From NCBI GenBank assembly GCA_009839745.1, contig VXPE01000111.1, positions 1-64,000 of the forward strand: a stretch of DNA of 64,000 nucleotides, in the 5' to 3' direction. This document shows, piece by piece, positions 18,014 to 27,191 of this stretch. A program made the translations under genes and the position numbers. The stretch comes from Candidatus Poribacteria bacterium (lineage in GTDB: Bacteria > Poribacteria > WGA-4E > WGA-3G). A model generated the notes under the pieces. It made no database searches and was not told the DNA's origin. It saw only the letters and a list, made by a program, of their open reading frames with translations. Positions within the stretch are counted from its first letter, which is position 1; each line of letters opens with the position of its first letter.

Positions 18014-18178
18014 AGCCTGCAACAATACGCAGAAATACCCCGGGGAATGCCACACGGCATTCATACCCGGGGAAGCCCACACGGGCTTCATACCGTTGAT
18101 TCTGATTCGCAAAAACACGCATGCGGATATACGGAAAGACACCTTATGCATCAAACCCACCTGACCGAACCGCAAGGA
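18014..18178. repeat. Composite leader repeat with two inserted hairpins
   Basis: The dispersed leader (CCTGCAACAATACGCAGAAATACCC ... ACCGAACCGCAAGGAA) is interrupted by two palindromic units: GAATGCC-ACAC-GGCATTC (18045-18062) and GAAGCCC-ACAC-GGGCTTC (18072-18089), each followed by ATACC. The stems differ but pair perfectly and the ACAC loop is constant. No gene starts after this copy on the plus strand. Confidence 0.7.
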
Positions 18179-18204
18179 ATCATAAAAAAACGCTTTCTGA
18201 ATCG

Positions 18205-18384
18205 TTAAACAAACTCTTCTTCTACGCGAGAGAAGACGAGTCCGCAGCTACTACAGCGGTATCCGCTGTCGGATTGTGATTCCACAAGCGGGAAGAGCAT
18301 TCCGCAACAGATAGGACAAGGTTCATCAATTTCCATTTCGGCGTGTTCTATTTCACCGGAGCGGTTCTCAAATTCGACGATCAT
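18205..18384 (-). CDS. Small zinc-ribbon protein at the end of the SUF operon
   Basis: 59 residues from the ATG at 18384, which has AGAGGAG in front; a longer frame would begin inside the rhodanese gene. Two cysteine pairs, PCPICCGM and CSSCGLVF, form a probable zinc ribbon. It is the last gene of the SUF operon, 13 bases after the rhodanese gene. A role as a small metal or iron-sulfur accessory protein is inference. Confidence 0.75.
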   Translation of the reverse strand: MIVEFENRSGEIEHAEMEIDEPCPICCGMLFPLVESQSDSGYRCSSCGLVFSRVEEEFV

Positions 18385-18397
18385 ATCTGTTCTCCTC

Positions 18398-18733
18398 TTA
18401 ATATCTCTGTAGGGTGGGATCAATCTCGGCTGCCCACTGGTCGATACCCCCTGCGAGATTTTTGGCATTACGAAATCCGTTTTGGTGTAGATACGCGGTG
18501 GCATAGAGACTCCGTGTTCCGTGGTGGCAATAGACAACAATTTCTTGGTCTGATGGGAGACTTTCTACGTTGTGTGGCAATGTGTTAAGTGGTACGAGTT
18601 GCGCGCCTTCAAGGTGCACGATGTCATATTCGCTGGGTTCGCGGACATCTAATAAAAACACGGGTTCATTTGCGTCCAGTTTCTGTTTCAGTTCACGCGG
18701 CAAAATTTCGGGAAGGGACGGCGTAGTCTGCAT
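18398..18733 (-). CDS. Rhodanese-domain sulfurtransferase
   Basis: 111 residues, a single rhodanese domain of normal length. It has LLDVREPSEYDIVH, the catalytic Cys69 in VYCHHGTRS, and the final NLAGGIDQW. Single-domain rhodaneses carry persulfide sulfur. In this operon it probably passes sulfur to or from the SufS/SufU system. The leader AACCGCAAGGTATAAAAA before the ATG is a form of the dispersed CCGCAAGG leader. Confidence 0.9.
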   Translation of the reverse strand: MQTTPSLPEILPRELKQKLDANEPVFLLDVREPSEYDIVHLEGAQLVPLNTLPHNVESLPSDQEIVVYCHHGTRSLYATAYLHQNGFRNAKNLAGGIDQWAAEIDPTLQRY

Positions 18734-18778
18734 TTTTTATACCTTGCGGTTAAAGGATACCAGTTAAGGCACGGTTTC

Positions 18779-19150
18779 CTAAGAGGTTTCTGATCCAACG
18801 GGGGCACATTCCGGGCCAGGACACGTCTCGCGTAGGACTTCAAATGGATAGATACCCGTATCGTGTCCATCGTTCCAACTGAATTGGAGCGCGTAACGAC
18901 CGACTAACTGAATGTCAAGCGGTTGAATATCGTCTGAGACCTCAATGAGGGTTATATCTCCGTCGCCTTGCGGTGAAAAGAGGGAATGGACATCTCTGCC
19001 TTTGTGTCGGATGATAGCACATTCCGCGCACGGGCACATCTGCCGGAGATAGGTGTATGGATACCAACTGACATGTCCGTCCTTCCACTCTATCTGAAAG
19101 GCATTGGGATGTTTCTTGAGAAGTTTCGGTTGTTTCGCTAACCTGTTCAT
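18779..19150 (-). CDS. DUF971 family protein
   Basis: 123 residues from the ATG at 19150. An upstream GTG at 19168 is possible but neither start has a clear ribosome-binding site. The pattern IEWKDGHVSWYPYTYLRQMCPCAEC, repeated loosely as FSWNDGHDTGIYPFEVLRETCPGPEC, is that of DUF971, related to the N-terminal metal-binding domain of gamma-butyrobetaine hydroxylase. Such proteins are often encoded with iron-sulfur assembly factors, as here. Confidence 0.8.
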   Translation of the reverse strand: MNRLAKQPKLLKKHPNAFQIEWKDGHVSWYPYTYLRQMCPCAECAIIRHKGRDVHSLFSPQGDGDITLIEVSDDIQPLDIQLVGRYALQFSWNDGHDTGIYPFEVLRETCPGPECAPVGSETS

Positions 19151-19212
19151 GATGTAGGCTGGGCACACGGCGGGAGAAAAGCGCGTGTGGCTTTTCTAAA
19201 GACCCGACTACT

Positions 19213-19512
19213 TTAAAAGATGCCGAGTTCATCCTTCGCGTCTTCGGTCATCATTTCTGGGGTCCAACGCGGTGTCCAAACGACATTAACGTTGACTTCC
19301 TCAACACCCTCCATCTGCTGCGTGACGTGCTGTGTGCCATTCACAATCTGTCCGCCAGCGGGGCATCCAGGACTCGTTAGGGTCATTGTAATGTCTATGG
19401 TTGTGTCATTGATGTCAACGCCGTAGATAAGTCCCATATCGACGATATTGATCCCAATTTCCGGATCGATAATTTGCTTGATACTTTCTAATACGCTTTC
19501 TTCAGATACCAT
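19213..19512 (-). CDS. sufT: MIP18/DUF59 family iron-sulfur assembly factor SufT-like
   Basis: 99 residues. It has the MIP18 pattern IDPEIGINIVDMGLIYG, then TMTLTSPGCPAGGQIV with the conserved Cys, and ending in VVWTPRWTPEMMTEDAKDELG. SufT-type proteins assist maturation of iron-sulfur proteins. Located in the SUF operon between the Rieske protein and DUF971. AGGAGG-like bases lie before the ATG. Confidence 0.9.
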   Translation of the reverse strand: MVSEESVLESIKQIIDPEIGINIVDMGLIYGVDINDTTIDITMTLTSPGCPAGGQIVNGTQHVTQQMEGVEEVNVNVVWTPRWTPEMMTEDAKDELGIF

Positions 19513-19545
19513 CAGGATTTCCTCCTACGAAGTTTGGATAATTAA

Positions 19546-19857
19546 TTAGTCGACGCTCACGAGAACATCATCGTCCTCAACTTTGACGGTGTAACAGTCG
19601 ACGGCTTCAACAGCAGGCATACAGAGTGGCTTTCCTGTTTTTACACAAAAACGTGCCCCGTGTCGAGGGCATTCTATCTCATCTCCAGTAAACCAACCTT
19701 CCCCCAAGGGACCGCCGTCGTGCGTGCAAACATCCTCCATAGCATAGAACTCTCCATCAACATTAAAGAGTAACACAGGGACGAAGTCAACCTCGACTAA
19801 TTGTTTCGTGCCGGGCGGCACTTCACTCGCTTTTGCAACTTTATAGAATTCTGCCAT
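19546..19857 (-). CDS. Rieske [2Fe-2S] ferredoxin-like protein
   Basis: 103 residues forming one Rieske domain. Cluster ligands are C44-x-H46 (CTHDGG) and C63-x2-H66 (CPRHGARF). No transmembrane anchor, so it is the soluble non-heme ferredoxin type. In SUF operons such proteins may supply electrons or act as a cluster acceptor. It follows sufU after about 50 bases. Confidence 0.92.
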   Translation of the reverse strand: MAEFYKVAKASEVPPGTKQLVEVDFVPVLLFNVDGEFYAMEDVCTHDGGPLGEGWFTGDEIECPRHGARFCVKTGKPLCMPAVEAVDCYTVKVEDDDVLVSVD

Positions 19858-19909
19858 AATTTCCTTTTTCTCGGTAAAGGTAACGGATTAACAAAACGGT
19901 TCTTGTTTT

Positions 19910-20296
19910 TTATTTCTCTTCACCGGGCCAGCCTTTGATCCCGTAGGCACCCGTTTTGAGAACTTTGAGAGCCAATAACGCACATTTGATACGGACGGGA
20001 CCCAAAGGGATACCGATCATATCTAAGATGTCGTCTCGCGAGAGTTTCTTGACTTCCGTAAGACTTTTGCCCTCGATCTCCTCAGTTAGCATAGAGGCAG
20101 CCGCTATACTGATCGTGCAACCGTGCCCAGAAAAACGCACCTGTGTAATAATGTCGTCTTCAACAATGAGATCGAGACGGATCTGATCCCCACAAAGTGG
20201 ATTGTCTTCTTCATGAGAAATAGTACATCTCGGCAAGGTTCCATAGTTACTTGGATTTTCGTAATGGTCAAGCAGTTCTTCCTGATATACGTTCAT
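19910..20296 (-). CDS. sufU: SufU-type sulfur transfer/scaffold protein
   Basis: 128 residues from ATG 20296. GAAGGAG lies 7 bases upstream, and the ATG overlaps the sufS stop (ATGA), so this start is preferred to one 48 bases further up. Conserved cysteines are in NPLCGDQ, GHGCTISIAAAS and RIKCALL, matching the SufU/IscU ligand set. SufU accepts sulfur from SufS or holds nascent clusters. Length is normal. Confidence 0.93.
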   Translation of the reverse strand: MNVYQEELLDHYENPSNYGTLPRCTISHEEDNPLCGDQIRLDLIVEDDIITQVRFSGHGCTISIAAASMLTEEIEGKSLTEVKKLSRDDILDMIGIPLGPVRIKCALLALKVLKTGAYGIKGWPGEEK

Positions 20297-21558
20297 CCCA
20301 CGCTCCTTCTTTGACTCCGAGTCATCAATTTTTGTGTTCGACATAGCCCCTCGTATAACCGGTCCACTTCTTCGATTGTGTTATAAAGGTAGAAACTCGC
20401 ACGGACAGTGGCGATAACATCTAACCGCTTCATCAGCGGTTGTGCACAGTGGTGTCCTGCGCGGATAGCAATACCGTGCGTATCCAAGATACCTGCCACA
20501 TCATGTGGATGGATATCCTCTATATTAAAAGAGATAACACCTGCTTTTTGATGCGGTGAAGAGGGGCCATAGAGGGTGATCCCTTCGATTTCTTGTAAGC
20601 GATTGTGTGCGTATTTTAGGAGTTCTTGTTCATGGACCTGAAGAGCTGCTAAATTTGCTTGTGTAATGTAGTCTACGGCATGTCCAAGCCCGATTGCTTC
20701 CGCGATACTTGGAGTCCCCGCCTCGAACTTGGCGGGAAGTTCAGCATAGCTGGATACGTCGCGTTCTACGCTCCGAATCATTGAACCACCACCGAGGAAA
20801 GGGGGCATCTCCTCAAGCAGTTCCGATTTACCGTATAGGACACCGATACCCGTCGGACCACACATTTTATGTCCAGAGAACGCCAAGAAATCACAATCCA
20901 GCTGCTGAACGTCGACCTGAAAATGTGGCACCGATTGTGCTGCATCAACAACGACCTTTGCGCCAACAGCGTGCGCAGCCGTAATAACGGACTGGATCGG
21001 ATTAATCGTCCCGAGGACATTAGAAACATGCCCTATAGCAACAAGTTTCGTTTTTTCAGTGAGGAGGTCCTGAAGTTGTGTGAAGTCAAGCAACCCTTCA
21101 TCAGTTATCTCCAGAAACCGCAGCACCGCGCCAGTGCGCTGTGCCAGCAACTGCCACGGCACGAGGTTGCTATGGTGCTCCATGACGGTGAGAATAATTT
21201 CGTCGCCTTCTTGGATGTTCGCGCTGCCCCAACTGTAAGCGACGAGGTTAATAGATTCCGTCGTGTTCCGCGTGAAGATAATCTGCCGTGCCCGCGGTGC
21301 ATTGACGAGCTGCGCTACCTTCTCACGAGCCGTTTCATACTGTGCCGTTGCCTCTTCTGAGATACGGTAGATACCGCGATGGATGTTAGAGCGATACGTA
21401 TCGTAATAGGCATCCATCGCTTCAACGACCGGGCGCGGTGTTTGCGTTGACGCGGCGTTATCGAGAAAAGCCAACGGTGGGGTCGTCGCAAAAATCGGAA
21501 AATCTTCGCGGATTCTCTCCACATCAAGAGGACGAAACTGAGATGTATCCATATTCAT
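20293..21558 (-). CDS. sufS: Cysteine desulfurase SufS
   Basis: 421 residues, class V PLP aminotransferase fold. PLP lysine is K231 in SGHKMCGPTG, and the persulfide cysteine is C371 in AGHHCAQPLM. The enzyme takes sulfur from cysteine for cluster assembly. It is coupled to sufU by an ATGA overlap and preceded by the glutaredoxin gene. Complete. Confidence 0.96.
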   Translation of the reverse strand: MNMDTSQFRPLDVERIREDFPIFATTPPLAFLDNAASTQTPRPVVEAMDAYYDTYRSNIHRGIYRISEEATAQYETAREKVAQLVNAPRARQIIFTRNTTESINLVAYSWGSANIQEGDEIILTVMEHHSNLVPWQLLAQRTGAVLRFLEITDEGLLDFTQLQDLLTEKTKLVAIGHVSNVLGTINPIQSVITAAHAVGAKVVVDAAQSVPHFQVDVQQLDCDFLAFSGHKMCGPTGIGVLYGKSELLEEMPPFLGGGSMIRSVERDVSSYAELPAKFEAGTPSIAEAIGLGHAVDYITQANLAALQVHEQELLKYAHNRLQEIEGITLYGPSSPHQKAGVISFNIEDIHPHDVAGILDTHGIAIRAGHHCAQPLMKRLDVIATVRASFYLYNTIEEVDRLYEGLCRTQKLMTRSQRRSVG

Positions 21559-21669
21559 TACCTAAGTAGGGATGGAATCCAAAAATAGAAGGTTGGAAGA
21601 TTGGAAGGTTGCGGACATCCATCTATTCCTCCATCAAAGTCTCTTCCAACCTTACCTTTGTCCATGCTC

Positions 21670-22011
21670 CTATCTGCTTGGGAACCCAATACTGACAGCA
21701 GCAGGCCCATGATCCTCACACGCCTGATCGGTCGGAACATCGGTTTCAGCATCACTGGATTTAACGATTCCTTCTGAAACCAGATAGTGTTCGACTTCAT
21801 CTCCGCTGACATCGGCGAGCATTATATCGTCAATTTGGACGCACGGCTGATAAGGCTGCCGCGTCTTCTGAACCATTTCACGATAGTTGTTTTCGTTGTT
21901 AATGATGTCTCTATCTTCATACTCCAAACCGTATTTGGCAAAGATGGCACGGACACCATTGCTCCACCCGCAGACGGGCTTCATGTAAGCGATAATTTTG
22001 GGTTGACTCAT
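21670..22011 (-). CDS. Glutaredoxin-like protein with CGWS active site
   Basis: 113 residues. The N-terminus IIAYMKPVCGWSNGVRAIFAKYGLEYEDRDI is a glutaredoxin fold with C14 as the only thiol of the CGWS motif, resembling monothiol glutaredoxins that carry iron-sulfur clusters. The C-terminal 30 residues beyond the domain are acidic. Located between sufD and sufS, fitting a role in cluster transfer. Confidence 0.88.
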   Translation of the reverse strand: MSQPKIIAYMKPVCGWSNGVRAIFAKYGLEYEDRDIINNENNYREMVQKTRQPYQPCVQIDDIMLADVSGDEVEHYLVSEGIVKSSDAETDVPTDQACEDHGPAAVSIGFPSR

Positions 22012-22113
22012 TGTGAGTTACTCCTTTTTTGGGGTTATCGGTTGTCGGTTATTAGTTAAAGAGCGATTTGGTAAACGAAAACCTCTTAACTCTCACTGCG
22101 AGGCAAACTGAAA

Positions 22114-22130
22114 GGGTTGCGTAGCAACCC
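22114..22130. other. Hairpin between sufD and glutaredoxin genes
   Basis: GGGTTGC-GTA-GCAACCC is a perfect palindrome. On the minus strand it lies just after the sufD stop codon and is followed by TTTC, so it could be a partial terminator or mRNA-stability element in the SUF operon. Confidence 0.55.
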
Positions 22131-22140
22131 GCACTGAAAA

Positions 22141-23502
22141 CTATTCAAGTTTACGCGCAACGGATGTATTCAGTCCTTCGCGAACGGATTCCAATGGAAT
22201 ACGTTCCATGACAGGGGCAAAAAACCCATCAACAATCAATTTTTCTGCTTGTGCGTAAGACACACCGCGGCTCATTAGGTAAAAGACCTGCTCGGCGTCA
22301 ATCTTCCCAGCGGTTGCGCCATGTGTACACCGCACCTCGTGTGCTTGAATTTCCAATCCGGGCAGCGTATCCGCATGCGCACGCTCACTCAGCAGTAAAT
22401 TGTCATTTTTCTGGTACGCATCAGTGTGGTTTGCCGACGGATAAACGTAAATGTTGCCACCCCACGCCGTCTGCGATCTATCTTTCAGGACTGTCCGATA
22501 GAGCAGATCACTGGAGGTGTGCGGCGAAATATGTTCTTGGGCAGTACTAACATCCAAGTGTTGCCTTGCATCTGTGAAAGCCAAGCCCAACATTTGGGCA
22601 GTACATCCAGCACCTTCTAAAACGACAGCTTGGTTTATTTTGTTCAATCTGCCACCGAAAGTGGCAGTTACCCAGCAAAGTTTCGCGTCTCTGGCAACCA
22701 TAGCGCGGTGCGAAGCAAAGTTCCAAACCTGGCGATTCCAATGTTGAACCTGCACGTAAGTCACGTTCGCATTCTGTTCCGCGAAAATTTCTACCGCACC
22801 ACTATGTAAGCCACTGATATTTGGGGCGGTTGACGAATTGTCCTCCAAGATCACAACCTCACTCCCCTCTTCAGCGATGATAAGCGTATGTGATAGGTCG
22901 GCATGTTCCGCCTCGGACATCTTGATATAAACCCGCAGTGGGACTTCGACCTTAACGCCTTTAGGAACATGCAGGACGTAACCACCTTGCCAAAAGGCAC
23001 CGTGAAGGGCATCAAATTTGTTGTGTTGGGCAATGTTCCCGCTTTTTAACGCCGTTTCCAAGGTTACCGCCTTACTCATAAAGTAAGTGCGAAGCAATTC
23101 CGGTTGCTCTTGTAGGGCAGTGCGGAGATGTGCGAAGTATACCCCTTTTTTTTTCAGGGTTTCAGTAGCAGAGGCGTGTTGGAGGTGCCCATCAACTTGC
23201 ACAAGCACGCCTGCTGTTTCTTCGTCGATGTCATTAAAATCTTCGGCGGATGGCTTACCGTTCGTTGGATCACTTGGATAATATTTTTCGAGCGCAAAAC
23301 CGCGGAGATGTCGCCGAGTGCGCCGCCAATAATCTTGGGTTCGCATATCGACGGTGCGTCGCCACACATCGTCTTTCGTTGTGTGCGGCATCGGTAAGGA
23401 TTCATAATGTGCGTAAGCTTCCAACCGTTTCTTACGCATCCATTCAGGCTCAGTTGCTGCTATCTTTTGAAGAAATTCTTTTGAAAAGTGTCCCTTTTGC
23501 AA
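22141..23502 (-). CDS. sufD: Fe-S assembly complex subunit SufD
   Basis: 453 residues with the SufB/SufD C-terminal beta-helix: LSHTLIIAEEGSEVVILED, EQVFYLMSRGVSYAQAEKLIVDGFF near the end. The N-terminus EPEWMRKKRLEAYAHYESLPMP is typical of SufD. It forms the SufBC2D scaffold with SufB and SufC. Encoded directly after sufB. Complete. Confidence 0.95.
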   Translation of the reverse strand: MQKGHFSKEFLQKIAATEPEWMRKKRLEAYAHYESLPMPHTTKDDVWRRTVDMRTQDYWRRTRRHLRGFALEKYYPSDPTNGKPSAEDFNDIDEETAGVLVQVDGHLQHASATETLKKKGVYFAHLRTALQEQPELLRTYFMSKAVTLETALKSGNIAQHNKFDALHGAFWQGGYVLHVPKGVKVEVPLRVYIKMSEAEHADLSHTLIIAEEGSEVVILEDNSSTAPNISGLHSGAVEIFAEQNANVTYVQVQHWNRQVWNFASHRAMVARDAKLCWVTATFGGRLNKINQAVVLEGAGCTAQMLGLAFTDARQHLDVSTAQEHISPHTSSDLLYRTVLKDRSQTAWGGNIYVYPSANHTDAYQKNDNLLLSERAHADTLPGLEIQAHEVRCTHGATAGKIDAEQVFYLMSRGVSYAQAEKLIVDGFFAPVMERIPLESVREGLNTSVARKLE

Positions 23503-23525
23503 TTTTATTTATCCATATTTTAGTG

Positions 23526-23611
23526 GCTATCAGCCATCAGTTGTCAGTAAAGAGGATTTTAATACACAAATCTCTTACTGATAGCCGATTGCTGATAGCC
23601 GATTACCGATC
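23526..23611. repeat. Tandem short repeats between sufB and sufD
   Basis: CTGATAGCCGATT occurs twice (23578-23590, 23592-23604), with related CTATCAGCCATCAG and GATTACCGATC alongside. Similar TATCGGTTGTCGGTTATTAG lies at 22034. Such degenerate CTGATAGC runs are common intergenic repeats and no function is evident. Confidence 0.6.
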
Positions 23612-23616
23612 GCTAC

Positions 23617-25035
23617 TTAACCCACTGAACCTTCCATCTGAAGTTGGATGAGGCGATTCATCTCGACAGCATACTCCATCGGAAGTTCCTTGACGAGCGG
23701 TTCAATGAACCCATTGACAATCATTGTGGAAGCTTCTTCTTCCGAAAGCCCACGACTCATCAGATAGAACAATTGCTCTTCCCCGATTTTGCTGACCCGT
23801 GCCTCGTGTTCGATGTTTGTATCGTTTTCACCGATCTCAATGACCGGATAGGTGTCTGAACGGGAGTCTTTATCAAGAATGAGTGCATCGCAGACGACGT
23901 GTGATTTACACCCCTTCGCGCCTTTCGCCACATCGACCCACCCGCGATAACTGGATCTACCGCCGTCTTTACTGATACTCTTCGAGGTTATCTGCGAAGT
24001 AGTGTGCGGTGCGCAATGATAGACTTTTGCCCCAGCATCTTGGTGTTGCCCCTTACTCGCGAACGCGATAGAGAGAATGTCGCCGCGCGCCCCGGGTTCC
24101 ATCATATAGACGCTCGGATACTTCATCGTCAACTTACTGCCAAGATTGCCATCGACCCACTCCATCTGCGCGTCCTCGTAGGCAAAGGCACGTTTCGTGA
24201 CGAGATTATATACATTGTTCGCCCAGTTCTGGATAGTCGTATAACGGACCCGAGAACCTTTCATACAGACGATCTCGACGACAGCACTGTGTAAAGATTC
24301 ACTGCTATACGTCGGGGCGGTGCACCCCTCAACGTAGTGAACCTGTGACCCTTCATCGGCGATAATGAGCGTGCGTTCAAACTGTCCCATGTTCTCACTG
24401 TTGATTCGGAAATAGGCTTGCAGTGGATATTCCACTTTTACGCCCGGTGGAACATACACGAAACTTCCACCGCTCCAGGCTGCGCTGTTGAGTGCCGCGA
24501 ACTGGTTGTCCGCAGACGGAATGATGGTCCCGAAGTATTTCTTCACTAAGTCGGGGTACTCTTTGACAGCCGTATCGGTATCCAAGAAAATAACACCGAT
24601 TTTGTCCAATTCTTCAACGATATTGTGGTAAACGACTTCTGAGTCGTACTGCGCGCCGACACCTGCGAGGAACTTTCTTTCGGCTTCCGGGATACCAAGC
24701 CGGTCAAAAGTCTTTTTGATGTCATCCGGTACATCGTCCCAACTCCGCTCGCTCCTGTCGGAGGCTTTGACGTAATAGTAGATGTCGTCAAAATCCAGTT
24801 GGGAAAGGTCACCGCCCCATTTCGTCATCGGCTTCTGCTTGAAAATCTGGTAAGCATTAAGCCGGTACTCGCGCATCCAGTCAGGTTCCTCTTTGATGTC
24901 GCACATCTGATTGATGACTTCTTCATCCAATCCCTTCCGGGACTTGAATGTAGGTTTAACATCATCGTGGAATCCGTATTGATATTCTTTACTGATTCCG
25001 AGTTCTTCTATGGTATTCGTTTCAGAATTTGCCAT
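23617..25035 (-). CDS. sufB: Fe-S assembly complex subunit SufB
   Basis: 472 residues. SufB landmarks are [25 protein letters not shown] near the start, [37 protein letters not shown], and [25 protein letters not shown] at the end. SufB is the main scaffold on which clusters are built. It follows sufC after about 45 bases. Confidence 0.97.
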   Translation of the reverse strand: MANSETNTIEELGISKEYQYGFHDDVKPTFKSRKGLDEEVINQMCDIKEEPDWMREYRLNAYQIFKQKPMTKWGGDLSQLDFDDIYYYVKASDRSERSWDDVPDDIKKTFDRLGIPEAERKFLAGVGAQYDSEVVYHNIVEELDKIGVIFLDTDTAVKEYPDLVKKYFGTIIPSADNQFAALNSAAWSGGSFVYVPPGVKVEYPLQAYFRINSENMGQFERTLIIADEGSQVHYVEGCTAPTYSSESLHSAVVEIVCMKGSRVRYTTIQNWANNVYNLVTKRAFAYEDAQMEWVDGNLGSKLTMKYPSVYMMEPGARGDILSIAFASKGQHQDAGAKVYHCAPHTTSQITSKSISKDGGRSSYRGWVDVAKGAKGCKSHVVCDALILDKDSRSDTYPVIEIGENDTNIEHEARVSKIGEEQLFYLMSRGLSEEEASTMIVNGFIEPLVKELPMEYAVEMNRLIQLQMEGSVG

Positions 25036-25081
25036 TTCGCTTCTCCTATTATGTTAGCGGGATGTCGCGCGCCGCTCTGAA

Positions 25082-25867
25082 TTAAGCCTCAATAATACCG
25101 TATTTCTCACGAATCGGATCATAACCCTCTGCTTCTAACATCTGTGTGAGTTCCCAACCACCCGATTCAACGATCTTACCGTCGAGCAGGATATGCACGA
25201 ACTGCGGGCGGATATAGTCTAATAATCGCGGGTAGTGCGTGATAATCAGCACGCCCAACTCCGGTCCAATCAATTGACTGACACTTTCACCCACGATTCG
25301 GATCGCATCAATGTCCAGTCCGGAATCCGTCTCATCAAGAATCGCAATTTGAGGTTCAAGCATTGCGAGTTGTAGAATCTCGGCACGTTTCTTTTCGCCA
25401 CCGGAAAATCCATCATTGAGGTATCGCCTTGCGAAAGAATCGTCAATACCGAGTTGTTTCATCTTTTCGCGAAGTTCACGGCGGAATTCGCGCATCGGGA
25501 TAAGTCTGTCGTTCCCTGCCCCATTCCCTTCTTTGGCACGGACTGCGCTCACTGCAAGTCGTAAGAAATTTGCTAAGCTAACCCCAGGGATCGCGGTTGG
25601 GTACTGAAAAGCGAGGAAAAGTCCGAGTTTCGCTCGATCGTTCGGCTCTAACTCCAGAATATCGATTCCGTTAAAAATCACTTCGCCAGAATCAATATCG
25701 TAGAGTGGATGTCCCATCAAGCCATTCGCGAGGGTGCTTTTGCCAGAGCCGTTTGGACCCATCAGCGCATGGATTTCCCCCTGTTTAACAGTTAAATTTA
25801 ATCCTTTAATAATTGGTTTTCCCTGCACACTGATGTGCAAGTCTTTAATCACCAAGTCTCTGCTCAT
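25082..25867 (-). CDS. sufC: Fe-S assembly ATPase SufC
   Basis: 261-residue ABC ATPase: Walker A GPNGSGKSTLAN, signature FSGGEKKRAEILQL, Walker B IAILDETDSGLDIDA, and H-loop ITHYPRLL. It powers the SufBC2D complex. First gene of the SUF operon. GGAG lies about 12 bases before the ATG. I could not pick a convincing promoter in the 120 bases upstream. Confidence 0.97.
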   Translation of the reverse strand: MSRDLVIKDLHISVQGKPIIKGLNLTVKQGEIHALMGPNGSGKSTLANGLMGHPLYDIDSGEVIFNGIDILELEPNDRAKLGLFLAFQYPTAIPGVSLANFLRLAVSAVRAKEGNGAGNDRLIPMREFRRELREKMKQLGIDDSFARRYLNDGFSGGEKKRAEILQLAMLEPQIAILDETDSGLDIDAIRIVGESVSQLIGPELGVLIITHYPRLLDYIRPQFVHILLDGKIVESGGWELTQMLEAEGYDPIREKYGIIEA

Positions 25868-25986
25868 CCGTTATTTTGAACTCCTTAATGAAATTTGTAG
25901 GGACGATTCCAAAATTATTTTTTAGTGTGTTGACTTCACGCCTATCGCGCGATTTTTTAAACGCACCTGTCTTAACAAGAAACGCT

Positions 25987-26982
25987 TTAACCGCCGATTC
26001 TCGACATATTTCTTTCGGGTTTAATGAAGTCTGATGCGTTAATCTTATGCCCTGCCTCTTTTTGTGCGACTGCGTCGAGGATTAACTCCGCAATGACCGC
26101 ATCTGACACCCCTTCCCGTAACGGTGTCAGCAGATCTGTTTCTGTTAATGAGAAGAGACACGTTCTGAACTTTCCGTCAGCAGTGAGGCGCACTCGATTA
26201 CAGTTTTCACAAAACGGTTCGCTCACGGAGGGGATGACCCCTACCTCGTTTCCGTTATCCGAGAAGCGATACCGTTGTGCAGTATCACTCTTTGACTCGC
26301 CGTTTAAGGTTACGGATGTAAGCGGATAGACGGCGTTAATTTTTTCGATAATCTCTTTTCCGGGGATGTACATGTTCCGTCCCCACACATCATCGGCATC
26401 GAGCGGCATAAATTCGATGAATCGGAGTTGATATTCGTTTTGCCGTGCGAAAGTGGCTAAATCGACAATCTCATCATCGGTAAAACCGCGCATTGCGACA
26501 GCGTTGACCTTAATCGGATTGAAACCACAGTCGTGTGCTGTTTTAAGCCCCTGAAGCACGCGTGAGAGCACCTTCCGGCGCGTCATCTGCTCGAACTTCT
26601 CTTCATTGAGCGTATCCAGACTGACATTGATACGGCGGAGCCCCGCATCGTAAAGGGCTTGTGCTTGGTTGATGAGACCGATGCCGTTTGTTGTCAAACT
26701 GATGTCTTTCAGCCCTTCCACTTGCGTCAATCGCCTTATGAGTGTAGGCACCTCGGGACGGACAAGCGGCTCACCACCCGTAATACGAATCTTATTAACA
26801 CCCAACGCGGCGAAAATGTGAGTGAGGTGCAGAATCTCGTCGAACGTCATCAATGCCGCGTCTGGCATGAAGGTCATGTCTTCTGGCATACAGTAGATGC
26901 AACGGAAGTTACATACATCTGTAACCGAGATCCTAAGGTTCGTATGGATCCGTCCAAAGCGGTCGAGCATCTGTTGTTTCAT
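25987..26982 (-). CDS. moaA: GTP 3',8-cyclase MoaA (molybdenum cofactor synthesis)
   Basis: 331 residues from the ATG at 26982, chosen because a promoter lies at 27017-27045, so a longer frame would start upstream of the transcript. Radical-SAM cluster is C24-x3-C28-x2-C31; the second cluster is CENCNRVRLTADGKFRTC; the protein ends in the GG dipeptide needed by MoaA. It converts GTP to 3',8-cyclo-dihydro-GTP, the first step of molybdopterin synthesis. No other moa genes are here. Confidence 0.96.
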   Translation of the reverse strand: MKQQMLDRFGRIHTNLRISVTDVCNFRCIYCMPEDMTFMPDAALMTFDEILHLTHIFAALGVNKIRITGGEPLVRPEVPTLIRRLTQVEGLKDISLTTNGIGLINQAQALYDAGLRRINVSLDTLNEEKFEQMTRRKVLSRVLQGLKTAHDCGFNPIKVNAVAMRGFTDDEIVDLATFARQNEYQLRFIEFMPLDADDVWGRNMYIPGKEIIEKINAVYPLTSVTLNGESKSDTAQRYRFSDNGNEVGVIPSVSEPFCENCNRVRLTADGKFRTCLFSLTETDLLTPLREGVSDAVIAELILDAVAQKEAGHKINASDFIKPERNMSRIGG

Positions 26983-27016
26983 ATTGATTTCGACAAGTAG
27001 ATTCAAATTTAATAAT

Positions 27017-27045
27017 AGTATATCACATCTGTTTTTTGTTTGCAA
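27017..27045 (-). promoter_or_regulatory. Promoter of moaA
   Basis: On the minus strand TTGCAA (27045-27040), 17 bases, TATACT (27022-27017). The predicted start of transcription is about 28 bases before the moaA ATG. It is divergent to the promoter at 27129. Confidence 0.7.
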
Positions 27046-27128
27046 GTTTTTTTATAGTAAAAACTATAAAAAATATTTCTCAGTCAAATGGCGGGCATTG
27101 AATCCCACATCCGAGTAGACTTTTTATC

Positions 27129-27157
27129 TTGACACCCTTATCGCTGTGCTGTATAAT
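27129..27157 (+). promoter_or_regulatory. Perfect consensus sigma70 promoter
   Basis: TTGACA (27129-27134), 17-base spacer, TATAAT (27152-27157). Both boxes match the consensus exactly. It serves the small gene at 27192. Confidence 0.85.
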
Positions 27158-27191
27158 GTCTCTATATTTTTCAACGTTGGAGGAAACAGCG

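Noticed and set aside
27085-27120. A tRNA-like T-arm (GCGGG...GAATCCCAC)
   Set aside because: The loop and stem do not fit the TTCRANY rule and no acceptor or anticodon arm accompanies it.
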